This document shows, piece after piece, positions 1-11,505 of a stretch of 64,000 nucleotides of DNA. The DNA lies in assembly GCF_016545825.1 (NCBI RefSeq), contig NC_052614.1, forward strand, positions 36,736,072 to 36,800,071. Reading direction: 5' to 3'. Position numbers and translations under genes: made by a program. The notes under the pieces were generated by a model, which was given only the letters and a program-made list of their open reading frames with translations, had not been told where the DNA came from and ran no database searches. Numbering within the stretch: the stretch's first letter is position 1; the number at the start of each line of letters is the position of its first letter. This DNA comes from Eucalyptus grandis. Lineage: Eukaryota > Streptophyta > Magnoliopsida > Myrtales > Myrtaceae.

Positions 1-344
1 TGTCAAGGCAAGGCCACTGTGGAAAAACGTTCCTTGTTTCTTTCGTGCTAATGGAGCACATGAATCATAAGAGCTCCCACCAAATTGCTCTAGAACATTT
101 TCATGGAGATGCAGCAGTCGAAGTGCGAAAATACTGCTAGTTTTCTACAAGAATGACGATCCTTGTTGGACAATAGGAAACGAATCTGCAACTGGGCAGC
201 ACGAAGCATTGATTTTGATGACAATGCGGAGTGTGGATTGGGACTTCCTTTCTGGCGCTTCCGCAAATTCAGAGCATGAAATAGCCCGCCAACTGTACTA
301 CAAATCTTCCATTTTCCTTATCGAGTTCCCTTTGCTGTTGAGAA
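1..344. other. unrecognised host sequence
   Basis: No recognisable gene, RNA or repeat. Short open frames occur (for example from 209 on the plus strand) but they have no motif that I recognise. The sequence runs directly into repeat copy A at about 345. Confidence 0.4.
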
Positions 345-894
345 AGCATGTTGATACGGTGGTTAGATACTGGAAAGTAGGTGGCGTTGACAATCTCATA
401 TCACTCATTGTAGTCTAATGTAAAACCAGAGGTGTCGAGACTTCTTACTATTTTTTCTTGACTCGTGCCCAGGGTCCAGCCCTTGCAATCCCATCTACCA
501 GGCTGCAAAGCAGATTCGTCACTTTCCACTTAAACTTGTTACCCAGCAATTTGACCCGATCCTATTGGATGTTTTTTATTCAAACAAGTTATCAATCATC
601 AAAAGCATGAAAACCTTACTAGCTTTTACATGAAATTAAGATTCATCACAGAAACATAATAAAGAAGTTCCAATAAGAAGTTTTACTGCCTCTAGTGTTG
701 CGCCCGCTTCACTTGGTAAATGACGTAGTTAAACAGTCACCCGATAGATTATCAATCAATAACATTACCTAATGAAAGACCTGAGAAGTAAGATAAGACA
801 CTTCAAATTTGACGACAAATCGCTAGATCTCATTTATGGAAGTGTTCCCCTTGGTGCGCTACAGCTTTCTTTAGATAGATTGCGGGAGTAATCT
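345..894 (+). repeat. three-copy host repeat, copy A (left part)
   Basis: This stretch aligns by eye with 52065-52599 (copy C), and its later half aligns with 23190-23510 (copy B). Shared landmarks are 'ggtgtcgagactt', 'gcaaagcaga', 'agattatcaatcaat' and the 'ttcccttgg' block. The Copia element at 900 interrupts it and it resumes at 23055. The copies have many substitutions and small indels, so the duplication is older than the Copia insertion. No protein family was recognised in it. Confidence 0.75.
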
Positions 895-899
895 CATGG

Positions 900-1351
900 T
901 GTTGGGAAAAATTCGGGAAATGGATCCCCAAAACAGTGATTCGACACAGAATCAAACACAAACGTAGCGGAAGCGAGCCCAGGAAAATCATGAATCTCCG
1001 ATCCCAAGGCACATCACATAAACGAACTTACCTTGTTTCCACAAACTAAACCTCGGTGTTGCGAATCAAAGAGGAAGAATCCACGCTGTTCTTCAGAGGA
1101 TAATTTGTTCTTTAGGAGAAAGCGGTTTTGAGAAGACGTAACTTCTAAGAGAGAGGATGTGAAAACTCAGAGAGCATAATCTCTTTTTCTCACAAAAAAA
1201 TATGTAACTTCTATCTCAGATAATCGCCTCTCTGATTTTCCTTTATTTTTAATAACTTCCTTCATGGGCCCTCAACTCATGGGCCAGGCCTTTTGGGCCC
1301 AACATGGGCGGACGGGCCAACTCAGGCCCATCAAAAAAGGAAAACCCATCA
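900..1351 (-). repeat. Copia 3' LTR
   Basis: It starts TGTTGGG and ends CCCATCA on the plus strand, that is TG...CA on either strand, and is nearly co-linear with 22597-23049. The internal side is followed at once by the complement of a polypurine tract, which makes this the 3' LTR of a minus-strand element. GGGCCC-type motifs cluster near 1265-1330. Confidence 0.93.
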
Positions 1352-1465
1352 TCTCCCACTTGCACATGGTGGGCCAAAACCAACATGGGCAAACGGGCCC
1401 TACTCAGGCCTATCAATGAAAAGTCCATCATAGACTCCCACTTGATATGGTGGGCCGAATAGAAT
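1301..1465 (-). repeat. tandem duplication across the Copia PPT/LTR junction
   Basis: Two direct units of about 81 bp start at 1301 and 1382 ('aacatgggc' in both). Each contains the end of the LTR ('cccatca' or 'tccatca') followed by a 'ctcccactt' block and 'atggtgggcc'. On the minus strand the 'aagtgggag' block is the polypurine tract next to the 3' LTR (1352-1362). The second unit (to about 1465) places a second PPT-like site inside the internal region. Confidence 0.75.
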
Positions 1466-2535
1466 CCTCTTTTCCTCACTACAACATTCATACTGGTGAA
1501 TAGTCCGTGTGACCAGCATACTTTGAGAGCTCATTGCCATACATTTGTTAGGAATATATAGTAGCTCATAATGAGCATCACATCTTGAGTAGATTTAGTA
1601 TGTAGTACCTTAGATTGATCGATCACATTTATATCTCTTTTCTGATCTATTTTTAAACAATGATATATTGTATTCACAATTATGATTATCCCATAAAACA
1701 ATCATAATTGGTCGACTAGTTAATACAAAACTAGAATGTGATTATCCAAATTCGATCTTCCTCTTTCCTTGAAACTCTCAATTTCAGTTCAACTTGCTTT
1801 TCTAGAAATGCCCCATTAGATCGAATCAATTCATGACCATTGGCAACATTCTAAGATAGCAAATATTGAATAGAAATCTTGAGAATAAGTAAGAGTCATG
1901 AGGGCACTAAATTGAGGAACATGAGGGCACTAAATTGAGGAACTCTTTTTCTCAAGAGTCTCACACAGCAAATAAAGTTGAAATCAAAACTTTTGCCACT
2001 CTTATTGGTTGTCTCATGCATACGTAGTATGAAATACGTATTACGATATTTAACTCACTTTCCATGGAGCATATGTCTACACCTTTAATACCGTACAGAT
2101 GATAGTTCAGACATACTTAATGTTTAACTTGAGTTCACGTATCTACTCATTCATAGAATTCATCAGAACTCACATCTAGCATTATATACAGATCAAGTAA
2201 AATATATGGGTTATTTTACTTTCGGACACAAAAAATATTATGTCATCATCTTAACACTCAGTTAAGGCGACATAGGTATTTTAAGCTTGAGCTCTCAATT
2301 ATCACCTAGATAATAAGCTTAAAAACCGTCTCATCTTTATTTATCGCACAGTAAATAGAGACAATTACCCGTGTGAGTGGGCTAATCTCTTATCTGTCCA
2401 ACATACTTTCTTAACTTAATATAATGTACTGAGCACTAAGATGCATAAATGTCAAACAAAAATTCATAGGCATTAATGATGAAAACACAAATTCATCAAA
2501 TGTGAACACTTAGGGAAATTACAATATTCAGTACA
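1466..2535. other. Copia 3' non-coding spacer
   Basis: About 1.07 kb between the RNase H stop and the duplicated PPT. It is AT-rich and has no open frame of note. A short direct repeat ('gagggcactaaattgaggaac') lies at about 1900-1942. No other signal was recognised. Confidence 0.5.
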
Positions 2536-3461
2536 TCAACCTCTACGTAATCCTAGAGATTTCACATGGCCGTTGAACACATCTCTAGGTATTGGCTTTG
2601 TCATAGGATTTGCTACCATTCTATGCGTAGACATGTACTGTAAATTCACATATTTTCGTGCAACCATATCCTTGACAAAATTATACTTGGTATATATATG
2701 TTTGGTCTTGCCATGATATTTTGGATCTTTGGTGTACGCTATTCCTGCTTGGCTATCACAGTTAACCAACAATGAATCTGCAGTACTTTCAATAACACCT
2801 AAATGATCCAAAAATCTCTTAAGCCAAACACCTTCTTGTATTGTTGCTGATAATGCCACGAACTCAGCTTCCATCGTTGACAAGGCTATACACGTTTGTT
2901 TCTTACTGCTCCAACTTATAGCGCCATTATTCAATAAGAAAACAAACCTAGAGGTAGATTTCCTTTCATCTAAATCTCCTCCCCAATCAACATCTAAATA
3001 GCTTTTGAGTCGTAGATCTTTTCCTTGATAACTCAGCGTATAATCAGCAGTTCCATTTAGATACCTCAGTATTCTCTTAACAGCTTTCCAATGTGCTTGA
3101 CCTGAATTGGATTGGTATCTACTCACCATTCCAACTGCAAAACATATGTCAGATCTTGTACACATCATAGCGTACATTAAGCTTCCAACAGCACTAGCAT
3201 AAGGAATATGTTGCATTTGTTCCTTCTCTTGTGGAGTCCTTGGACACAATCTGTGGCTCAATCCTTCGCCTTTTGCAATAGGAGTATCTATGGGTTTACA
3301 ATCTTGCATACAAAATCATTCAAGAACCCTATTTATGTATGTTTCTTGCGAAAGAGACAGTGATCTCTTCGAATAATTTCTTAAAATCTTAACTCCAAGA
3401 ATGTATGCAGCCTCACACATGTCTTTCATTCAAAGTTGGAAGATAGCCAACTTTTGACAAT
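2536..3461 (-). pseudogene. Copia RT C-terminus and RNase H
   Basis: The open part (2536-3309, 257 codons) has the Copia landmarks in order: 'CKPIDTPIAKG', 'YASAVGSLMYAM' with 'TRSDICFAVG', then 'KRILRYLNGT' and the RNase H domain. The RNase H acidic residues are in 'DVDWGGD', 'STMEAEF' and 'NCDSQAG', and the C-terminal block 'TKHIYTKYNFVKD' follows. In family terms this domain degrades the RNA of the RNA/DNA hybrid. An in-frame TGA just upstream of 'MQDCK' replaces what is normally an Arg codon (CGA to TGA fits CpG decay). The join to the rest of RT is broken by the TIR insertion at 3462-4285. Confidence 0.9.
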
Positions 3462-4285
3462 GGATTTGTTTGGTTCGGCTTTTGGGGAATGCATTTACAG
3501 AAATGCAAATACCTTTGGGTGAAGGGGGTTTTCCGAAATGCAAATATCGTTTCGTAAAATTTGCATTGAGAAACAACTTTGGCCAAAATATCTTTTGGTA
3601 AAATTTACATTTGTAATTAACTTTTATTAAATTAAAAAGAAAAAATATGTTTATATTTTTTTTTTTGAAGTCCGCCACCGGACCGCCGAGTCGGCGGCCA
3701 AATCGCTGAATAAAAAATATGTTTATATTTTTTATATAAACATATTTTTATATAAAAATATAAACATATAAACATATCTATTTTTTTATCCGATTTTTTT
3801 TTTTTTTTATATAAATATATATTTATATAAACATATCTATTTTTTATATATATTTTATGTTTAATAAATATATTTTATGTTTATATTTATAAATATATAT
3901 TTATTTATTAAACATAAAATATATAAAAATATATAAACATAAAATATAAAAAATAGATATGTTTATATATTTATATAAAATATAAAATGTATATTTTTAT
4001 ATAAAAATATAAACATATTTATTTTTATATAAATATATTTATTTTTATTCAAAGCGACCGATTGGTTTCTCCACCGGAGAGATGAACAATACCGAAGTCG
4101 CATTCCGAAGATGCAACTTGCCAAAGGACCTCAAGAGTTGCATTGGGCAAAAAGCCCTTAGAGCCACTTGGAGATGCAATTGCATCTTGCCAAAGTCGCA
4201 CTAAAAACGAACCAAACAGCTTTGCATTTGGCCAAGGGACTTTAGAGCCCAAATGAGCATTCCAAATGCTGAACCAAACATGGCC
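3462..4285. mobile_element. MITE-like TIR element inside Copia RT
   Basis: About 824 bp interrupt the RT frame straight after 'SNKEFVN'. The ends are imperfect inverted repeats built on 'tgtttggttc.gc.tttgg.gaatgc' (left at 3462, right read from 4285 on the other strand). The flanks repeat 'aat' (3459-3461 and 4286-4288). Inside, GC-richer arms carrying 'caccgga'-type blocks face each other across an almost pure A+T core (3600-4050) of overlapping palindromes. It encodes no protein. The family (hAT- or Harbinger-like) cannot be settled from a 3-bp repeat. Confidence 0.65.
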
Positions 4286-5524
4286 AATATTAACAAACTC
4301 CTTATTACTTCTAGCAATTAGTATATCATCAACATATAATGATATGATCATAAATTGATCTTTGGATCTTTTGATATATACACAATGATCCTCATCAATC
4401 ATTGTAAAATCATATCACATTATGGCATTATGAAAACGTATATACCATTGTCTCGACAACTGCTTAAGGTTATATATCGATCTCAAAAGTCGACATACCT
4501 TTTGTTATTGGCCTTTCATAATGAAACCATCAGGTTGTTCCATATAAATTTCTTCGTCTAATTCTCCATTGAGAAAATCAGTCTTTACATCCATTTGATG
4601 TAACTCAAGATCCATACTTGCCACTATTGCCAGAATAATGCGAATCGAGGTAAATCTCACGACAGGAGAAAATGTTTCCTCATAATCAATTCCTTCATAT
4701 TGATTATACCCTTTCGCCACAAGGCGAGCCTTATGCATTTCTATCGAGCCATCGGCTTTACGCTTAATTTTGAGAACCCACTTGTTCCTAATGGCTTTGC
4801 GTCCTTTTGGAAGATCAACCAATTCCCAAACATGGTTTGATTTCATTGACTCCAGTTCCTCTTTCATTGCATGAATCCATTTTTCCTTATTAGGGCAACT
4901 TAGAGCCTCATTTACATTCCTTGGCTCATCTTCATATTGCGGAGTAATCATAAAAGTTTCCCCTTCAATGTTAAAACGTCGACGGGGAATACTTTTGTGA
5001 CTTGTTCGCCTTACGGGAGATGGTACACTTTGCACATCATTCCTCATTATGCTCCCACTCGAATTAGATAATGATGATATCGTCTCATCATGTGGTTGTA
5101 ATTGAGAGTGAGTTGAATTAAATTCATCACTTCTCATGTTACTCCTACTTGGACGAACTCCACTAAATTCATTATTTGGATACAAAGTTTCAAATAGAGA
5201 GTAGTCCTCACCTATTTCGCCATTCTTAGGAAAATCATTCTCTAAGAATGTGACATCTCGTGATTCAAATTCAGTTATACTCCCACTTTCCTGCTCACCT
5301 ATGAACACATACCCTTTGGAGTATTCAGAGTATCTTATGAATTTACTTTTCTTTCCTCTAGGACCCAATTTTCCAAACTTGTGAGAGGGCTCATGAGTAT
5401 AGGTAGCACAACCCCATGACTTAAGAAAACTTAAGTTTGGTTTTCTACCTGTCCATAACTCATATGGAGTGGAAGTAACTGATTTGGAAGGCACTTGGTT
5501 AAATATATAGGTAGCAGTTAACAA
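4286..5524 (-). pseudogene. Copia integrase C-terminus and reverse transcriptase
   Basis: The open frame 4505-5524 begins with the integrase C-terminal region ('STPYELWTGRKPN', 'SWGCATY'), passes through a linker, and enters RT ('WIHAMKEELESM', 'WVLKIKRKADGS', 'ARLVAKGYNQ', 'DYEETFSPV', 'LHQMDVKTDFLNG'). The last motif carries the first catalytic Asp. The frame shifts near 4505 and continues in 4286-4402 with the active-site motif 'SLYVDDILIA'. There the TIR element interrupts the gene. RT copies element RNA into cDNA. This copy is inactive because of the frameshift and the insertion. Confidence 0.9.
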
Positions 5525-6146
5525 TGCATCACTCCAAAAAAGTTATAAGTAAGTTAGCATGCACCATCATGGACCTAACAATTTCCAAAAGGGTTATGTT
5601 TCTTCTTTTTACAACACCATTTTGTTGAGGAGTATAAGGAACATACAACTGTCTTTCTATTCATTTTTCATCACATAATTTTCTGAACTCATCAGATAAA
5701 TATTCACGACCTCGACCGGATCTCAATACTTTTATTTTCTTGTCTAATTGATCACAGACATTAGAATGGATTAAATGCAAAGGAAATTTAGCTCTTTTTC
5801 ATTTTTCAAATGGTTTTCTTGTTGTTTTCCCTACTAGACAATGCTCACATATGGGCAAATCGACTTTTTCAATGTTACCCAACAAGCCCTCTTTGGCTAG
5901 TCTATTCATACGTTGTTGGCCAATATGACCAAGTTTAGCATGCCACACATTCACATCATTATCATATGAAGTAGAAGGTGTGAAAAGGGAATAACAAACA
6001 TAGACATCACCACAATCAACATTTAATACAATAAAAATATCCAGAAAATGACCATAATCATAGTAGTTTGTATACAAATACAAATCTACACCGCTATTAT
6101 GGAAGTTTACACTAAAACCAAGCTTAACCAATATCAAAACAGACAC
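5525..6146 (-). pseudogene. Copia pre-integrase and integrase remnant
   Basis: The frame 5799-6146 ends with the zinc-binding pre-integrase domain ('WHAKLGHIGQQRM', 'CEHCLVGKTTRKPF'). Downstream the integrase core is damaged. The region carrying the first two catalytic Asp residues is deleted, so 'HLIHSN' runs almost directly into 'QLDKKIKVLRSGRG'. 'YTPQQNGV', with further stops, follows. The integrase could not catalyse strand transfer. Confidence 0.85.
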
Positions 6147-6152
6147 TAAATT

Positions 6153-6620
6153 TCAACGAATCTCCGGAGCATATAAAACATCATGTAGGAACAAGGTGCA
6201 TCCACCACGCATGTTCAATTGGCAGGTGCCAATCCCTTTAACTTCAGCTTTGGAGTTATTTCCGACATAAATCCACTTAGTTCTAGTTGGAACTTGTCGA
6301 AATTTTACGAATGATTCTCTATCTTTCGTTACATGGTCTGCTGCTCCCGAATCTATAGTCCACAAGGGATTAGATTCAGTTAAGAATACAGAACTTGACA
6401 CATATGCAAAGTTCCCAAAAGTACAAGGGGTGTTTATCTTCTTTGGTTCACGACAGTCACGAGTATAGTGACCTTTCTGATCACAGTTGAAGCACTTCAC
6501 CCTTGAAATTTTCTTCACACGAGAACGTTTTCCTCTCTTCACACGAGGACATTTTTCTCCCTTTTGTTCGTTAATTCTTGATTTATTGCAAGAAGGACTT
6601 GATCCCTTGCATTTCCACAT
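6153..6620 (-). pseudogene. Copia gag zinc knuckle and protease
   Basis: A CCHC zinc knuckle, 'CFNCDQKGHYTRDC', follows a basic Lys/Arg/Ser tract. About 45 residues later comes the aspartic protease active site, 'WTIDSGAADHVT'. In this family the knuckle packages element RNA and the protease matures the polyprotein. The start of the frame is not a natural start because the polyprotein begins far upstream in gag. Confidence 0.88.
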
Positions 6621-7263
6621 ATTGAACGAATCAATGCGCTTGCGCTTAAAGCTTGAAACCCCTTTTGAGCTGAAAGCAACACGTCAAATTTATGTATCCT
6701 GCTCAAATGCTTTGAGGCGGTCCTCTGCTAGCTCAAGCTGGCGCACAGCATTCTCAAGATCTTCCATAATATGGTCAAGAGCTTTTAGTGCTCCTTGCTT
6801 TTCAAGCACATATTAAATCTTCTTATTCAATATTTCACTATACTCGCCGTTTAATTTGTCTTCTTTATTCAAATCAGCAATTATGTTCTTAGTTGCTGAA
6901 GCCATTAATCTGAACATATCAGACACATATGCACGAATTATTAATGTCTATCATTTATGCATTCATTTTGCACATACCCATCATATTAATGAATAATTTC
7001 AAGCAATGTTTAAGAATCAAAAGGTCACTGAGTTTCCAATCATCCTCCAAAAATCCTAACTTGAAATTATCATTAATATAATTTTCTATGCAAAATAAGT
7101 CCAGCAAAGTCACTAAAACTTTCTTGAACTTCCCACAACGAATTATAAATTAACATATTAATTTACAACAATAAACAACATTGAATTTTCAATAATTAAT
7201 CATGTCCATTACACTAAGTAATATATAGAGGATAAATATCAATATAGAAAGAGATATTTACAA
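6621..7263. other. decayed Copia gag, AT-rich
   Basis: Lies between the recognisable gag fragment and the zinc knuckle. It is A+T rich with many stops in all frames. By position it is Copia gag, but no domain can be read. Confidence 0.5.
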
Positions 7264-7764
7264 CTAAAACATCTCAAACTCATCTAAGAAATAAGTAGGG
7301 AAAGTCTCCTCTAATCCGTCAGGAAAATTCTCTAAGAAATCTGAAGACACATAAGCCAACCACGGAAAAACTTTTGGAGAGCTCTCATGCCACCTCCAAG
7401 GCGCATTCACTCTGCACCATGTCGCCCTCAATCCAAGGGTTAAAGTTTTGGTCAACTCGATTCTATAATATTCTCTTACAAAAGCTACTACAAGTCTCCT
7501 ATAATCCGGGACCACGTTGACCTCCCATAGGCGATCTAACATTGCTTGCCATTCAGGTGGAAGAGTGTTCATTAAGGCTGTCACTTTCTCAAAATCCGGC
7601 ATAATATAACCACTCCAGATAATTTCTTGTATCATCTGATTGACCATGACCACGTGTGATACTATATCATCGTCATTCCACCGATAATTAGCTAACTCTG
7701 TTATTAGCCTTTTAATTCTTGCCTTTTCTTCGTTCGTTCTTGGAAATGCAGGCATGCGTCCATA
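7264..7764 (-). pseudogene. Copia gag fragment, split by the Ogre-like element
   Basis: A frame of about 168 codons with a gag-like helical stretch ('VTALMNTLPPEWQAMLDRL' resembles the LPPEY region of Copia gag/UBN2). The natural start appears to be the ATG at 21811-21813 on the far side of the nested element. Removing 7770-21804 and one TSD copy joins the two parts in frame across the insertion point. The N-terminal part of a typical Copia gag seems short or missing. Confidence 0.65.
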
Positions 7765-7769
7765 ACGCA

Positions 7770-9818
7770 TGTAGCGACCTCTCTTTTTTCGGCACCCGCA
7801 ATCGGGTACGAGCGCCTAAGGAGGCTAATGGCTCGGCTGAATTTATTATGCCTGGACTCTCCCAAGTCCACCAATTCACGACTTTAATAATCTAAATTTT
7901 TTTAACCTGTAAATTAATTTTAAAACGGAGTCGCCACTAATCGGTTTGGGGTGGGTCGATTAGAAACCCAAGCGAAGTATCGGGAGAAATACTTGCTCCT
8001 GCGCAACCAGAGAAATTAGGATCGGGGACTTGATTACACTAGTTAATCACTAATGCCCTTTCGGTACCTAATCTTGTTTAAACCCTAAGGCTTTTGGATT
8101 TTTGAGAGATTTTCCATGCATTTTTGGGAGGAAAAACATTTTTGAGTATTTTTCTCATTTTTTGGACATAAAAGGATTTTTTGGTATTTTTTGGAAAAAT
8201 ACAAGTCTTTTTTGGCTTTTCCTGAATTTGTTTGGCTTTTCCATGAATTTTTGGCTTTTTTGGATTTTTGGCATTTTTTGGAAAATAAATTATTTTTTGA
8301 TTTTTCTCGATTTTTTAGAAAATAAAACATTTTTCGACATTTTTAAATATTTTTCGATTTTCTGGAAATTAAAACATTTTTTAATATTTTTTTTGAAAAT
8401 AAAACACTTTTTGATTTTTTTTTAAAATAAAATATTTATTTGAATTATTTTATATTAAAATATCAAAATAAAACCGACCCGGGTTGGCGACCCAAACGCG
8501 TTGCGGGCCCGACTCAGATTTTTCATCTTTTTCTTTTTTTATTTTTATTTTATTAAACCGAAACGGTGTCGCGGCCGGGCGTTCGGGGATGCCCGGTCGG
8601 CCCAAAACCCGGATCCATTGATCTCGCTCGCGACCCGGCTCCCTGCGAACCCTACCCGACCCGGCTCCGATTCGTGACCCGACCTTCCACCGCCCAAAAA
8701 CCGCGGAAACCCTACCCGACTCGCCAACCCGGCTCCGACTCCACAACCCGGAAAATCGCAAACCCTAGGGTTCGCGAATCCGCGGCGCCGAGGGGGAAAC
8801 CGAGGCATTGCGGCGGCGACTGCGATGGCGACGACGGCGACTGCAAAGACAACGACGACAGTAGAATACGATGAATGCGATGAACGGCGAAGGCGACGGC
8901 GAAGGCGACGGCAAAGGCGACAGCGGAATACGGCGAGTCGGCGAAGGCGACGGCGACGGCCCTTTACCTTTCCTCAAACGGGGACGATGAACGGTGATGG
9001 CGGGGATCGATTGGGGGGCACGACAGCAAACCTTCGAAGTAACGGCGTCGGGACTTGGTCAGGGCGAACGGCGGCGGTACAGCGTCCGACGGCAACAACA
9101 GCAAGAAAACTCCAGATCTGAGGCGCCACAGATCTTGGCCGGACCTTCCTCGGCCTCGATTCTCTCACTCAGGCCAGATCCGAGCCTCCACCGGCCGGAT
9201 CTGACCCTCTCGAAGTTGCTCGCTGCCGGCCTTCCCCGAAGTCTCGGTGGAGGGTGGGCTGAGCTCACAACTCGAGTTCCCTCTCGCTCGCTCGTCGATT
9301 CCTCCCCCGAAGTCTCTCAGTGGGAAGATCTCCAAGCTTGCGATGCCGATCGTCGACGGAGGTGCTCCTCTATTTATAGGCGACGAAATTCGATCGACGG
9401 AGCTTCAACCGTCGGTCCCCTTCGCGCGCCGAGCGGTTCTCCTCGGCTGAACTGGCATCCCATCCGAGCTCATCCAGCGAAGCATGCTTGGCATTGATGG
9501 CGCTCATGATCTTATCTTCTCCAGCCGACGTTGGCCTACTCCCCTCGGCTGTAGGCCGTCCTTCGTGTGATCGTTGTCTTCTACGCGCGTGAAGTACAGA
9601 GGCGAAGAAGGAAGGCACAAGGAAGATGAAGAAGGAAGAAGAAGGAAGAGAGGGGCCGGGCCAGAGAAAAAAGAAAAACTGGGCTTGGGTCGGCGAAAGG
9701 GAGAAAAAGAGGGGGGGCTGCCAATTTTTTTTTTTCGCTTTGTTTGTTTTTTATTTATTTATTATTTACTATCCGAAAAAGGAGAATAAACATAATTAAT
9801 GAAATTTAGGTGTCAACA
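7770..9818 (-). repeat. Ogre-like 3' LTR
   Basis: 2049 bp, from TGTAGCG to GTCAACA on the plus strand. Compared with 19894-21804 it has about 230 extra bases around 8690-8930, including 'ggcgaaggcgac' hexamer-like repeats, and it lacks about 70 T-rich bases present near 20417-20480. It contains a T-rich tract (8100-8450), a GC-rich part (8470-9550) and a 'ctatttata' TATA-like box at about 9370. Several long frames here are GC-driven and not genes. Confidence 0.92.
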
Positions 9819-9834
9819 GCTGCCCCTCTTTGAA
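9819..9834 (-). other. Ogre-like polypurine tract
   Basis: Minus strand 'ttcaaagaggggcagc' lies immediately before the LTR start TGTTGACACC, the expected primer site for plus-strand DNA synthesis. Confidence 0.8.
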
Positions 9835-10086
9835 GGTGAGTTCGCAGAGGTTGCATTCAAAGACAAACTGATGCCTAAATTTTTTCATGCATGCGTAGTA
9901 GATTATATTTTATTTGGGACTTATTATTCTATGCGGAAAAAGAGCAATTAACTTTACATATACTAAGACAGATAAGAAGATACCTGTAGTTACTTACCGG
10001 GAGTGAGTGAGATAGGGTGTGAACCCCGAGTTTTGGCAAGTATCAAGGCGTCATCTTACCTGGTGATATGAAGAGGTTGCTTTTCC

Positions 10087-10565
10087 AGGGCTTAAACCAT
10101 TCTTTGGTCGCCTGTTAAAACAATCGATGATTTGTCTAGGACCCGAACCTTTCTTCGGTCGCCTTGACGGGAAATTGCTCCTCTAGAACTCGAACCATTC
10201 TTCGGTCGCCTATTGGAGCAATCGGTGGTTTGTCTCGGACCCGAACCATTCTTTGGTCGCCGTGACGGGGAATTGCTTCTCCAGGACCCGAACCATTCTT
10301 CGGTTGCCTGTTAAAACAATCAATGATTTGTCTAGGACCCGAACCTTTCTTCGGTCGCCTTGACGGGAAATTGCTCCTTTAGGACTCGAACCATTCTTCG
10401 GTCGCCTGTTGGAGTAATCAGTGGTTTGTCTCGGACCCGAACCATTCTTCGGTCGCCATGACGGGAAGTTGCTTCTCCAGGACCTGAAGCATTCTTTGGT
10501 CGCCTGTTAAAACAATCCATGATTTGTCTAGGACCCGAACCTTTCTTCGGTCGCCTTGACGGGAG
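10087..10565 (-). repeat. tandem array 1: 196-bp higher-order repeat
   Basis: Monomers of about 48-50 bp contain 'gacccgaaccattcttcggtcgcc' or variants of it. Four monomer types recur in fixed order, so 'ttaaaacaatc' returns at 10115, 10311 and 10507, a period of 196 bp. It lies in the 3' part of the Ogre-like element, near its PPT. Confidence 0.88.
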
Positions 10566-11030
10566 ATGAACCGACCTTTCTCAGGGCATCTCATTTGTGG
10601 GTGCCTGATTTGTATCAAGGACACCGGTTGGTACCCGACCTTTCTTAGGAGATGCGCCGATCTTTATCAGGGCATCGATTTGTTGGGTGCCTGATTTGTA
10701 TCAAGGACACCGGTTGGTACCCGACCTTTCTCGGGAGATGCGCCGACCTTTCTCAGGGCATCGATTTGTGGGGTGTCTGACTTCTGTCGAAGACACCAGT
10801 TGGAACCCGACCTTTCTCGGGAGGATGCGCCGACCTTTCTCAGGGCATCGATTTGTGGGGTGTCTGACTTCTATCGAAGACACCAGTTGGAATCCGACCT
10901 TTCTCGGGAGGATGCGCTGACCTTTCTCAGGGCATCGATTTGTGGGGTGTCTGACTTCTGTCGAAGACACCAGTTGGAACCCGACCTTTCTCGGGAGGAT
11001 GCGCCGACCTTTCTCAGGGCATCGATTTTG
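10566..11030 (-). repeat. tandem array 2: 87-bp unit
   Basis: About six units of 87 bp. 'tcagggcatc' recurs near 10581, 10668, 10753, 10840, 10927 and 11014. Each unit also contains 'cccgacctttctcggg', which can form a short hairpin. It directly abuts array 1 but is different in sequence. Confidence 0.88.
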
Positions 11031-11219
11031 GAAGATACCTGGACGTTCACAAGCATATCAAAGAGTACCTGGATATTCACAAGTACTAACATGAAGGATA
11101 TTTGGGCCTTTGCAGGCGTTGAAATGGGTATTTGGCTGACCATAGGCATTGAAGGGGTATTTGGATGATCACAATTATGAATTCTTGGGGGATACTTGGT
11201 CATTCACAAGCATCGGAGG

Positions 11220-11505
11220 GGTACTTGATAATTGGAAATATCAAGGACATACCTTGGATATTTGTGAAGGTCTCTCACCTCCTGATAATTGGAATATCGA
11301 GGATGGGTCTTGGATATTCATGAAGGTTTCTCACCTTGAGGATGTACCTTGGATATTCATGAAGGTCTCTCACCTCCTGGTAGTTGGGAATATCGAGGGC
11401 GTACCTGAGATATTCGTGAAGGTCTCTCACCTCCTGGTAATTGGAATATCCAGGGCGTACCTGGGATATTCGTGAAGGTCTCTCACCTCCTGGTAAAGGG
11501 AATTT
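11220..11505 (-). repeat. tandem array 3: about 57-bp unit
   Basis: 'gaaggtctctcacct' recurs near 11265, 11322, 11361, 11418 and 11474 with 'ggatattcgt' or 'ggatattcat' between. Spacing is about 57 bp with one short unit. It is preceded at 11030-11220 by looser repeats of 'acctgga...ttcacaag'. Confidence 0.8.

Noticed and set aside
8450..9618. Several overlapping frames of 60-167 codons
   Set aside because: They lie within an LTR. They are GC-driven and not shared with domain families; the equivalent region of the other LTR has the same artefacts.
10773..11168. 131-codon repeat protein frame
   Set aside because: It is a translation of the 87-bp tandem array, open in several frames because the unit length is a multiple of three.
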